NCBI GenBank assembly: GCA_029261295.1 | Contig: JAJDBP010000003.1 | Location: 33,543-97,542, forward strand | Source: Nitrospirales bacterium | GTDB taxonomy: Bacteria > Nitrospirota > Nitrospiria > Nitrospirales > UBA8639 | Direction: 5' to 3' | DNA: 64,000 nt | Shown here: positions 44,730-52,836 of the stretch, piece after piece | How the letters are laid out: each line of letters starts with the position of its first letter | How positions within the stretch are numbered: position 1 is the stretch's first letter | Notes under the pieces: model-generated | What the model saw: only the letters and a program-made list of their open reading frames with translations | The model's database searches: none | What the model was told of the DNA's origin: nothing | Made by a program: the position numbers and the translations under genes

Positions 44730-45821
44730 TTACAGGCGAATTTGTCCAGGACGCCACCCAAGGTGGGAAAGAGATTCCAACACATGACGACGCAGATTGT
44801 CATTCTTTGTGGTTTTCAACAGTTGTAACAGGGGCGTCTTGGCGGCTGCGCCAAAGTGCGTCAGGGCTTCCGCAGCCTCTTGGCGGAGTAAAGTGCTACC
44901 CAGAGCGTTCATCAGAACCGGCACAGCCTGAGGGTCACCAATATTGGCCAGGGCCTTCACCGCAGCTTCTAAGGGAGGGAGCTCTTCTTTATATTGTGGG
45001 TCGGTACAGCCTTCCATGCGGTCTTCGTAGGCATCGGCCGGAAGAGATTGAACAAGAGCCATTAACGGAGGGAGGGCCTCCACCGCCCGCAAATTCCCCA
45101 AGGCCTCAATTGCCTTCAGCTGTAATGACGGCGTGGTGAGCGAATCCAATAACAGCGGAATAGCATGGACATTCCCGATTTCTCCCAAGGCCCGGACAGC
45201 ATCCTGTCTGACGGCGGAATCGGAATCGTTGGCCACAAGATTCATGAGAGGGGCCACAGCCTCGGGTGGCTTCATGAGAGCGAGAGCTTCAATTGAACGC
45301 AACCGAATTCTCCAATTAGGATCCTGTAGGTTTTTCAGTAGAGGGGGAATACTCGCTTCCCCTATGGCTTGGATAGTCCGGCAGGCCTCTTCACGGACGG
45401 AAGGGACTTTATCTTGGAGGACTAAAATCAACGTATCAATCGAGCGGGGGTCTTTCAGCCGCGTGAGCCCTTTGGCGGCAGCCATGCGCACAATCCAGTT
45501 GGGATTTAGGAGGGCCGACAGCAACGGTTCATACACTTGCTCATCCGCCGTATTCGCGAGAATAGACGCTGCAGCTTCTTGGACTTGAAGGTTTGGATCA
45601 TTGAGACAAAATCCCAAAGACAGGACAGCGGGTTGACCCACCGCTGTCAAAGAGGAAGTGGCCGCGACACGAACAGCATGGTCCGAATCTCGGAGAGCAC
45701 GAATCAACGGTTGCACGCTTCGAGGATCGCTAAATTGGCCGAGAGCCACCGCCGCATCCTCTCGGACACCCCAGTCCTCATCATCCAAAGCAGCAATATG
45801 TTCAGCGACGGAATCAGCCAT
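44730..45821 (-). CDS. HEAT-repeat protein (operon gene 1)
   Basis: 363 residues of about eleven HEAT repeats, opening with AEHIAALDDEDWGVREDAAVALGQF and closing with VLESLSHLGWRPGQIRL. One repeat is interrupted near residue 255 by a non-repeat insert (SLPADAYEDRMEGCTDPQYKEELPP) with a single Cys. It is the same length as the next gene but is a different array. First gene of the operon; the promoter should lie at 45822-45978. Confidence 0.92.
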   Translation of the reverse strand: MADSVAEHIAALDDEDWGVREDAAVALGQFSDPRSVQPLIRALRDSDHAVRVAATSSLTAVGQPAVLSLGFCLNDPNLQVQEAAASILANTADEQVYEPLLSALLNPNWIVRMAAAKGLTRLKDPRSIDTLILVLQDKVPSVREEACRTIQAIGEASIPPLLKNLQDPNWRIRLRSIEALALMKPPEAVAPLMNLVANDSDSAVRQDAVRALGEIGNVHAIPLLLDSLTTPSLQLKAIEALGNLRAVEALPPLMALVQSLPADAYEDRMEGCTDPQYKEELPPLEAAVKALANIGDPQAVPVLMNALGSTLLRQEAAEALTHFGAAAKTPLLQLLKTTKNDNLRRHVLESLSHLGWRPGQIRL

Positions 45822-45978
45822 GTTAATAGGTACCGAAGAAATGTTTCAGACTCGTTTAAACACAAGCGGGATGGCCCATGGATACCTAGGGAAACCCCGA
45901 GCGTCGACGTTACCACACGATTTTTTTGGCGGTCAATCTGGCAGCAGATAGATAGGGGAATGAAGAAAATTAGTGGGG

Positions 45979-46344
45979 TTAGACGGAACGAAAAACAGCC
46001 AAGAGATCACTCAAGGTCAGCATTTTCACACCTAGGATTTCTCGTTCTTCGTGGAGAATGTCCGAATGGTGTTCACTAGCAGAATTCTTCAAATGATCCT
46101 GGCACCTAGACGTGATGCGTTGAAACTCCGCTTCGGCTTTGTCTTTCACTACCCTGTTGGAAGACAGTAATGCCACCACTTGACCATGGGTGATGGCTAA
46201 GTGCTGTTGAAAATCCTCTTCAGGGAGTGATCGTCGGTGCTCTTCATCTAAGCATCGATCAATATATTGGCCCAGAAATACATAAAATCGGAGAAGTGTT
46301 TCAGTGGTGGTTATATGGGTTTGGGTGTCCGGGACCTTAGGCAT
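45979..46344 (-). CDS. Small helical protein downstream of STAS gene, unknown function
   Basis: 121 residues, all predicted helix by eye (TETLLRFYVFLGQYIDRCLDEEHRRSL, DKAEAEFQRITSRCQDHLKN), with two cysteines. It overlaps the end of the STAS gene by 8 bases, so they are translationally coupled. Not recognised. A partner for the STAS protein, for instance a scaffold or regulator, is inference. Confidence 0.75.
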   Translation of the reverse strand: MPKVPDTQTHITTTETLLRFYVFLGQYIDRCLDEEHRRSLPEEDFQQHLAITHGQVVALLSSNRVVKDKAEAEFQRITSRCQDHLKNSASEHHSDILHEEREILGVKMLTLSDLLAVFRSV

Positions 46345-46711
46345 TGGAATTCCTTTCCAAAGGAGGTCTCCAGGGAGGCAAGGCTAGTGCGTCTTCCACC
46401 GTCCTGACGGTAGGAACCATTGTTTCCATTTTGATAGCTTGCAAGTTGGTATCTACTTCGCCGCGTTGGCCAGTTAGCGTACATCGGATTGAGGCTTTCT
46501 TGAGTCTCTGGCATGTGGTGACCATCCGGCCGATGGCCATGCTGTCCATAAAATTTACTTGACTGAGGTCAAAAATTACGTGACGAGGAAGGTGGGTCAT
46601 TTCAACATGCGCGAGTGCAGAAATGAAGTGTTCCATGACATGAAAATCAAATCGCCCCGAAAGCTCAATGACCACCGCACCTTGTCCAACTTTCGTTGAC
46701 ACATGCAGCAT
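46337..46711 (-). CDS. STAS-domain anti-sigma-factor-antagonist-like protein
   Basis: 124 residues. HVSTKVGQGAVVIELSGRFDF opens the STAS fold and LSQVNFMDSMAIGRMV carries the conserved Asp-Ser where SpoIIAA-type antagonists are phosphorylated. The end (VRTVEDALALPPWRPP) is a short helix. Such proteins release partner proteins when dephosphorylated. No anti-sigma kinase or PP2C phosphatase is in the window. ATG 46711 has GGAGGAT upstream. Forms a pair with the helical protein. Confidence 0.9.
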   Translation of the reverse strand: MLHVSTKVGQGAVVIELSGRFDFHVMEHFISALAHVEMTHLPRHVIFDLSQVNFMDSMAIGRMVTTCQRLKKASIRCTLTGQRGEVDTNLQAIKMETMVPTVRTVEDALALPPWRPPLERNSNA

Positions 46712-46730
46712 AGAATATCCTCCAATTCGA

Positions 46731-46754
46731 GAACAGGCCTATAATATCCTGTTC
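46731..46754. promoter_or_regulatory. Inverted repeat upstream of the STAS gene
   Basis: GAACAGG and CCTGTTC (7-bp arms, 10-nt spacer) lie 20 bp before the STAS start codon. This could be an operator or a leader hairpin. Evidence is symmetry and position only. Confidence 0.35.
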
Positions 46755-46923
46755 ATCAAGTGTGGATACGGTACACAGGTTAGTTGAATAAGCCTAACCG
46801 GAAACCTGAATTAAAGCTATAGAGAAAATATGGAATGGGTGAGTGTGGAGATGCTTGGCAACAAAAAGTTTTAACCGAAATCTGTTGAAGTCGGCTTCAA
46901 ATAAGACCCAAGAAGGTAAAATT

Positions 46924-47223
46924 CTATCGTTCATAGGTGGCCAAAATCGTGGTGTCACTAACAGTCTTTTCAAAATGGTCTTGCCGAATCTTGAGATAGT
47001 TCTCGCTTGAGAAAAATGAATCCTTTGCGCCTTGGTCAGGAAAGGAAATCGTGAACACACGATTGATCGGGGCCTGGGTTTTAGATTTGAGGACTTCAGA
47101 AACTTTGAAATCGTATCCAAATTCTCCGCCGTAGCTTTCAAGAATGGGCGTCATTTCGTCGCGATACGATTGATAGGCCACATCGTCTACGACTTGTAAT
47201 CCCACGAGCATTTCAATTGCCAT
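46924..47223 (-). CDS. DUF1330-like dimeric alpha-beta barrel protein
   Basis: 99 residues: EMLVGLQVVDDVAYQSYRDEMTPILESYGGEF and RVFTISFPDQGAKDSFFSSENYLKIRQ fit the ferredoxin-like DUF1330 fold. These small proteins occur near many oxidative or stress genes; function is not known. ATG 47223 has no strong site upstream. It lies 58 bp downstream of the BCCT transporter on the same strand, so it may be co-transcribed. Confidence 0.8.
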   Translation of the reverse strand: MAIEMLVGLQVVDDVAYQSYRDEMTPILESYGGEFGYDFKVSEVLKSKTQAPINRVFTISFPDQGAKDSFFSSENYLKIRQDHFEKTVSDTTILATYER

Positions 47224-47281
47224 TGCATTTCACTCTTTTATAACTATAGCCATTAAGGTATCTGCGCCGAACCCCGGTATC

Positions 47282-48814
47282 TCACCTCCCCTGAACCTCT
47301 TCTTTGAAAGATTTGAGGAGGGAAATAATGAGGATGATGATGACAAAGACGAAAGGAAAGGCTGCGAGAATGGCCCCGGTTTGGAGACCTTTGAGTCCAC
47401 CGGACCAGAGGAGGATGGCCGCGGAGAGGGATTGAATGACCCCCCATGTGAATTTGATGTGGTTAGGTGGGTTGAGGCTGCCGTTGGTGGTGAGGGTCCC
47501 TAGTACGAAGGTGGCGGAATCCGCGGAGGTGATGAAGAATGTTCCGATCAGAAAGATGGCGATGAGAGACATGATGGTTCCCATGGGGTATTGCTCCAAG
47601 ACGGTGAAGAGCAAGACTTCCATCCCTTGGTTTTCCATCACGGTTTTTAAGTCAACGTTCTGAAAGAGCTCTAAGGCGATCCCAGTTCCCCCAAAAACGG
47701 TAAACCAAAATGCACAAAAGAGTGTTGGGACGAGCAATACGCCCAATACGAATTGGCGCACCGTCCGGCCTTTGGAAATTCGGGCGATGAAAGTGCCCAC
47801 AAACGGCGCCCAGGCAATCCACCACGCCCAATAAAACAACGTCCAGTCATGAATCCAGGTGGAATCACCAAACGGGGCCAGGTTTAGGCTCATGGTCGGG
47901 AGGTTTTGAAGATAATGTCCAAAGGTTGATGGCAAGACCGTCATGATGAAATGTGTGGGGCCTAGAAATAGCAAAAAGAACAGGAGCGACAAGGCTAGGA
48001 TCATATTGAGGTTGCTGAGATATTTGATCCCCCGATGCAACCCAGTTTGGGCGGAGAGCATGAATAAGATGGTCACAATGGCAATCAGGGTCAATTGTGT
48101 CCCTAATGTATTAGGGATGCCAAAGACATAGGACAGTCCTCCGCTGATCTGCACCGCGCCAAATCCTAACGAGGTAGCCACCCCAAAGACGGTGGCGAAC
48201 ACCGCTACGACGTCTACGACCGTTCCCAGCGGTCCTGTAGAATGCTTGCCCAGCACCGGTTGGCATGCGAGGCTAAACAAGCCTGGTGTTCCACGACGGA
48301 ATTGAAAATATGCCAGAGCTAGGGCGACCATCGTATAGATGCCCCACGGGTGCAGGCCCCAGTGGAAAAAAGAATATTGAAGAGCGAGTCGAGCCGCCTC
48401 CGGGGTTCCCCCTTCGCCCATAGGCGGAGAATGAAAATGGGAAGTGGGTTCCGCGACTCCCCAAAACACCAGCCCAATACCCATGCCTGCGCAAAACAGC
48501 ATGGCGAACCAGGTGAGGAGGTTAAATTCGGGTTCGGCTCCGTCCGGGCCAAGGAGGATATCACCGTATCGAGAAAAAATCAGGCAGAGGGCACAGAGTA
48601 AAAATCCGGAAGCCGAGAGGACATAGAGCCAGCCAAAGGTATCTAAGAGAGAAGATTGGAGGCCTCCAGTAATTTTAGCCAAATGTTCTGGGTATAGAGC
48701 GCCCCAAAGGAGGAATAGGAGCGCCAGGACGCAGGAAATGTTAAAAACTAACGTGGTGGATTTTAGTGGGTTCATGGAGCGACGGGGTCTACCCAGACCG
48801 CCTAGCCCTACCAT
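47282..48814 (-). CDS. BCCT family transporter (betaine/choline/carnitine type)
   Basis: 510 residues and about twelve membrane helices. The family signature is visible: WFAMLFCAGMGIGLVFWGVAEPTSHF near residue 92, then HWGLHPWGIYTMVALALAYF and WTLFYWAWWIAWAPFVGTFIARISKGRTVRQF (the Trp-rich aromatic box for the quaternary ammonium). Uses Na+ or H+ to import betaine-like compounds. ATG 48775 (MNPLKS) could be the true start. Divergent from the betaine-synthesis gene across 420 bp, so betaine or a precursor such as glycine betaine is the likely substrate (inference). Confidence 0.93.
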   Translation of the reverse strand: MVGLGGLGRPRRSMNPLKSTTLVFNISCVLALLFLLWGALYPEHLAKITGGLQSSLLDTFGWLYVLSASGFLLCALCLIFSRYGDILLGPDGAEPEFNLLTWFAMLFCAGMGIGLVFWGVAEPTSHFHSPPMGEGGTPEAARLALQYSFFHWGLHPWGIYTMVALALAYFQFRRGTPGLFSLACQPVLGKHSTGPLGTVVDVVAVFATVFGVATSLGFGAVQISGGLSYVFGIPNTLGTQLTLIAIVTILFMLSAQTGLHRGIKYLSNLNMILALSLLFFLLFLGPTHFIMTVLPSTFGHYLQNLPTMSLNLAPFGDSTWIHDWTLFYWAWWIAWAPFVGTFIARISKGRTVRQFVLGVLLVPTLFCAFWFTVFGGTGIALELFQNVDLKTVMENQGMEVLLFTVLEQYPMGTIMSLIAIFLIGTFFITSADSATFVLGTLTTNGSLNPPNHIKFTWGVIQSLSAAILLWSGGLKGLQTGAILAAFPFVFVIIILIISLLKSFKEEVQGR

Positions 48815-49234
48815 AATTCGCTCTGGTGAACAAGGAACATGCGTAGGATGTTCTTTTGTCGAGAGATGATTCCTCCATTCTGTATCGGGGGATTAGGCGG
48901 TGAGCCGTTGTTGTGGACAAGTAGGCAATTGCCACGTCATGAAAGGCGATTGCGTCGTTTCCCTCTGTCATTTCAAGGAATTATGACCACAAAAGGTTGC
49001 TCTTCTGGGCGTAAAGGGTTAGATTTATGACCTCTTTGGCAAAGAATCGGGCCTTCCAAACGCTCGCAAGAGAAGTTCGGGGGCCCTTTTTATTTCCCGT
49101 ATCAAGGGGAGGTGAAAGCATTGCGTCTACGCGCGAATCTTTTTTGCCTTTCCCAGTCAATTTACCGTGGCCTTTTTCGTCCTCTTCCTTGCTGGTGAGT
49201 GGTGGAGGCATCGGCCCTTTAGGAGGTTAGTCTC
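48815..49234. other. 420-bp region between divergent BCCT and betaine-synthesis genes
   Basis: Must hold two divergent promoters. Short ORFs here (for example one at 49027-49230) lack ribosome binding sites and show no recognisable product. I see no SAM or glycine riboswitch core. The right end carries a strong TAGGAGGTTAG ribosome binding site for the methyltransferase. Confidence 0.5.
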
Positions 49235-50896
49235 ATGGGTAAGAAGCAAGCATATGGCGATAATCCTATCGCCAAACGAAAAACGGATTTATACAAAGAG
49301 GAATATGTCCATAGTTTTGTCCAAAAATGGGACGATCTCATTGACTGGGACGCTCGGGCTTCCAGTGAAGGGGACTTTTTTATCCGACTCTTAAAAGAGC
49401 GTGGCGTCCAACGTATATTGGACGTGGCGACTGGTACCGGGTTTCATTCGATTCGGCTTATGCGGGCTGGGTTTGACGTCACCAGTGCAGATGGCAGTCC
49501 GGAAATGTTAGCCAGGGCCTTTGAAAATGCGCGGCAAGCCGGGTTCATCATGAAGACGATTCATGCCGATTGGCGTTGGTTGAGCCGGGATATTCATAAT
49601 AAATATGATGCCGTGATTTGTTTGGGGAATTCATTGACCCATCTTTTTGCTGAGCAAGACCGACGAAAAGCCTTGGCTGAGTTCTACACCGCCTTGAGAC
49701 ATGACGGCGTGCTCATTCTAGATCAACGTAATTATGACGGCATATTAGACAATGGGTTTACCTCGAAGCATGTCTATTACTATTGCGGAGATAACGTCAG
49801 TGCCGAGCCTGAATATGTGGATGAAGGCCTGGCCAGATTTCGCTATACCTTTCCTGATAAGGAAGTCTTTCATCTCAATATGTATCCGTTGCGGAAAGAA
49901 TATACCCGTCGGTTGATGAATGAAGTCGGCTTTCAGCAGGTGAAAACCTATGGCGATTTCCAAGAAACGCATAAAGTTGATGATCCAGATTTTTATGTGC
50001 ATGTGGCCGAAAAACTCTATAAAAATGAGGAACGGACAGGTTCTAGCAAAGTCAATTCAGGGAATCAGGTGTATTCATCTGCCGTAGATACTGCTCGCGA
50101 CTATTACAACAGCACAGATGCCGATCGGTTTTATGCCACGATTTGGGGTGGTGAAGATATCCACATTGGACTGTACGAGTCTGAGACCGATTCGATTGTT
50201 GATGCCAGTCGGCGGACGGTTGAAAAGATGGCTTCTACCGTCAAAAGCCTTGATGGTAAAACTCGTGTCTTAGATATTGGATCGGGGTACGGAGGCTCAG
50301 CCCGTTATCTTAATAAGGAATTTGGTTGTCAGGTGGGTTGTCTGAATTTGAGTGATATCCAAAATAAACGCAATCGAGAACTGAATCAGAAAGAAGGCAT
50401 TAGTTTAGCGATTAATGTCATTGATGGCAGCTTTGAAGATATTCCGCTCCCTGCTGGGAGTGTCGATTTGGTGTGGTCTCAAGATGCCATTTTACATAGC
50501 GGAGATCGAAAGAAAGTCTTTGAAGAAGTGGCCAGAGTTTTAGCCAAAGGTGGGCAATTTATTTTCACCGATCCGATGCAAAGCGCCAAGTGCCCTAAAA
50601 AAGTCCTGAAGCCGATTCTTGATCGTATCCATTTAGATTCCTTGGGATCTATTGAATATTATCAACAATTGGCCAAAGATCTTGGCTTGAAAGAAGTCGG
50701 AGTGATAGATTTATCCAAGAATTTACCAGCTCACTATGCACGGGTTCTGCAAGAGCTAGTGGCTCAACACAATACGCTTATTCAGGTATGTGCGGAAGAA
50801 TATCTGGCCAATATGAAAGTGGGGTTACAGCATTGGGTGGATGCCGGAATTGCTGGGCATTTGACCTGGGGGATCTTACACTTTCAAAAAGACTAG
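49235..50896 (+). CDS. Fused glycine/sarcosine N-methyltransferase and sarcosine/dimethylglycine N-methyltransferase
   Basis: 553 residues, two methyltransferases in one chain. Residues ~1-265 match GSMT: WDARASSEGDFF, motif I RILDVATGTGFHSIRL, TSADGSPEML, ICLGNSLTHL, then DQRNYDGIL. A short linker (~265-285) leads to an SDMT module: ARDYYNSTDADRFYATIWGGEDIHIGLY, motif I RVLDIGSGYGGSARYL, LVWSQDAILHSGDR, ending AGHLTWGILHFQKD. Together they convert glycine to glycine betaine with three SAM. Separate genes are usual in Halorhodospira, a fused form is known in Actinopolyspora. The betaine would serve as osmoprotectant; the divergent BCCT transporter supports this. Confidence 0.94.
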   Translation: MGKKQAYGDNPIAKRKTDLYKEEYVHSFVQKWDDLIDWDARASSEGDFFIRLLKERGVQRILDVATGTGFHSIRLMRAGFDVTSADGSPEMLARAFENARQAGFIMKTIHADWRWLSRDIHNKYDAVICLGNSLTHLFAEQDRRKALAEFYTALRHDGVLILDQRNYDGILDNGFTSKHVYYYCGDNVSAEPEYVDEGLARFRYTFPDKEVFHLNMYPLRKEYTRRLMNEVGFQQVKTYGDFQETHKVDDPDFYVHVAEKLYKNEERTGSSKVNSGNQVYSSAVDTARDYYNSTDADRFYATIWGGEDIHIGLYESETDSIVDASRRTVEKMASTVKSLDGKTRVLDIGSGYGGSARYLNKEFGCQVGCLNLSDIQNKRNRELNQKEGISLAINVIDGSFEDIPLPAGSVDLVWSQDAILHSGDRKKVFEEVARVLAKGGQFIFTDPMQSAKCPKKVLKPILDRIHLDSLGSIEYYQQLAKDLGLKEVGVIDLSKNLPAHYARVLQELVAQHNTLIQVCAEEYLANMKVGLQHWVDAGIAGHLTWGILHFQKD

Positions 50897-50968
50897 ATGG
50901 TGTGACCCTTGGTGAGAACTAAGGAGAAGATAGGACGGAGTCGTAGGGAATCTTAAGAGCTTTCTGAG

Positions 50969-52357
50969 TTATCGTTCTATTTTATTGCCTTTCGCTGACT
51001 TAGCAATATCTCCACTTTTCCCAAAGCGGCCTTCCCCTCCCTCGCCCAAAACATTCGTCGTATCCGTATACTCAATTTCACGCGTTTCTTTACTCTGGCT
51101 GTCTTTGGGTTGCCATCCTAGTTTGTCCAGCGTGTCCAAGACGACTTTTTTGAGGGCTCCAGATGCGGTCATGCGAGTCGTGGCGAATGCCAGTACCCGT
51201 TCGCTTTCCTTCTCAACTTTGGAAAGATCTGGGTCATGGAGAAAGGAAACGAGAGGTTCGATAGCGGTATCTCCAATCATCACTAAGGAATTTGATGCAT
51301 AATCACGAAGCACCAAATCTTTCAGCAACAGGATAAGATCCGGAATGACTTTGGGATGGCGAAAGTGTCCAAGAGCTGTGGCCGCGGCTTCTTTGATTAA
51401 CAGATCTTCACTGATAATGCAGCCTGGCATAGGTTTCCCGTCTTGATGGATCCCCTTTCCTTTCAAGGCCGCTAATACCGGGGGAAAAGCTCGGGGATCT
51501 CCAATCATTCCTAAGGAAGCGATCGCATGCCGTTTCACAGTCCCGTCTTTCATGGCGTCCATGAGGGCGTCGAGTGCCAGTGGGTCGCCAATATTGCCTA
51601 AAGCAATTGTCGCATCCTCTCGGACGGCGCGATCAGGATCTTTGATCATGGTGATAAGTGCTTCGACAACTCGTGTTTCCCTCACCCACACTTTTCCCAT
51701 TTGATAGTCTGTCGTCATTCCACCTAAGGCACGGACCCCATGACATCGGACCACGAAGTGAGGATCTTTTAAGGTTTCGAGTAAGGCCTCAACAGAGGGT
51801 GTCCCAATATACATTAAGGCCGTTCCGGCCGTTTCACGGACAATTTTTGAAGTATCCTTGAAGAGCTTAATGAGTGTGGGAATAGCCTGAGGATCTCCAA
51901 TAGTTCCTAAAGCCTCGGCCGCGGCACTTTTCACCGCGCCATCGCGGTCCCTGCACACCACCATCAAACCTTTTACGGCTTCAGAATCACGAAGTTCCCC
52001 CAGAGCCTTGGCCGCTTGTTCCCGGACTCGCCACCGTTTGTCTTTGAGGCACGTCAGTAATTTAGGCACCACTCCTTTACCCATGGAAGCCATGGCTTGA
52101 ACGGATTCGGCCTGTACCTCCATCATGTTGTCATTAAAAAGGGTGATCAGGCCGTCGATACTTTGCTCGCCTCCAATTTTGGCGAGTGCCCATCCAACGT
52201 GGCTTCGTACCGACCAATAGTCATCTTCCAAAGCTGTTAATAACGGCTCTAGGGTTTTGGGGTCACCCTTTTCGGCTAGGGCTTTAGCTGCCTCCTCGCG
52301 GGTTGCATCATCCACATCTTCGAGGGCTTCAAGCCAATCTTGTACAGAATTCGACAT
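50969..52357 (-). CDS. Long HEAT-repeat protein with C-terminal tail (third gene of its operon)
   Basis: 462 residues. About eleven HEAT repeats begin with VQDWLEALEDVDDATREEAAKALAEKG and include DRAVREDATIALGNIG and DPHFVVRCHGVRALGG. An insert near residue 300 (KGKGIHQDGKPMPGCIISEDLL) interrupts the array. The array ends LDKLGWQPKDSQ, the same cap as two genes of the 42122-45821 operon, then a Gly/Lys-rich tail. Cytoplasmic. Lies 25 bp downstream of an exported protein of unknown function on the same strand. Confidence 0.92.
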   Translation of the reverse strand: MSNSVQDWLEALEDVDDATREEAAKALAEKGDPKTLEPLLTALEDDYWSVRSHVGWALAKIGGEQSIDGLITLFNDNMMEVQAESVQAMASMGKGVVPKLLTCLKDKRWRVREQAAKALGELRDSEAVKGLMVVCRDRDGAVKSAAAEALGTIGDPQAIPTLIKLFKDTSKIVRETAGTALMYIGTPSVEALLETLKDPHFVVRCHGVRALGGMTTDYQMGKVWVRETRVVEALITMIKDPDRAVREDATIALGNIGDPLALDALMDAMKDGTVKRHAIASLGMIGDPRAFPPVLAALKGKGIHQDGKPMPGCIISEDLLIKEAAATALGHFRHPKVIPDLILLLKDLVLRDYASNSLVMIGDTAIEPLVSFLHDPDLSKVEKESERVLAFATTRMTASGALKKVVLDTLDKLGWQPKDSQSKETREIEYTDTTNVLGEGGEGRFGKSGDIAKSAKGNKIER

Positions 52358-52382
52358 ATTGGGCCTTTGTTCTCTGGTTTCT

Positions 52383-52829
52383 TTATTTTGGGTAATCTGG
52401 GTCTTGCGGATAGGGTTGAGTGTGACTGCAGTGGATGGTCAATTTATTGGAACCTTGTCCATTCACACATTGCTCAAGTGCTTGGGCGTATTCCAATGTT
52501 CCAGATAAGGTCACCTTAAATAAAAAATCAAAGGTGAAGGTGCCAAAACGATATTCCCCAGGCTTCAATTTCAATTTTTTCACTTCAGTCGTTTTGTAGG
52601 CATCCATGTTAATGGGGTCTTTTGTCCAAATTAAAGGAGTGATGCCCGGTACATGCCACCACGTCGGTGGATTCAGTGCGCTGGGATCAACCGTAATGGC
52701 AAATTCACGTAATAGAGGATTTGTGGGCTCAGCTGCCTGGCTGATGGAAACAACCACATGAGGCAGACAGACTAGAACCATACATAGACTGATAATTGAT
52801 GCTTTAAGGTGAAAAGTTGTTTTGCTCAT
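52383..52829 (-). CDS. Exported protein of unknown function
   Basis: 148 residues from ATG 52829; the longer 52862 frame would overlap the upstream stop at 52837. Signal peptide SIISLCMVLVCLPHVVVSISQA-A. The mature domain has conserved-looking aromatic strands (LNPPTWWHVPGITPLIW, PGEYRFGTFTFDFLFKVTL) and two Cys (EQCVNGQG, IHCSH) that may form a disulfide. Middle gene between the phosphatase-fold protein and the HEAT gene. Not recognised. Confidence 0.75.
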   Translation of the reverse strand: MSKTTFHLKASIISLCMVLVCLPHVVVSISQAAEPTNPLLREFAITVDPSALNPPTWWHVPGITPLIWTKDPINMDAYKTTEVKKLKLKPGEYRFGTFTFDFLFKVTLSGTLEYAQALEQCVNGQGSNKLTIHCSHTQPYPQDPDYPK

Positions 52830-52836
52830 TGTCTGA

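Noticed and set aside
42850..45821. Phycobilisome lyase (CpcE/CpcF) function for the HEAT proteins
   Set aside because: The repeat family shares the name, but there are no phycobiliprotein genes and the organism is a chemolithotroph; scaffold function is the safer reading.
48815..49234. Possible SAM or glycine riboswitch before the betaine-synthesis gene
   Set aside because: I looked for the conserved cores and paired elements and found none; only a strong ribosome binding site is visible.
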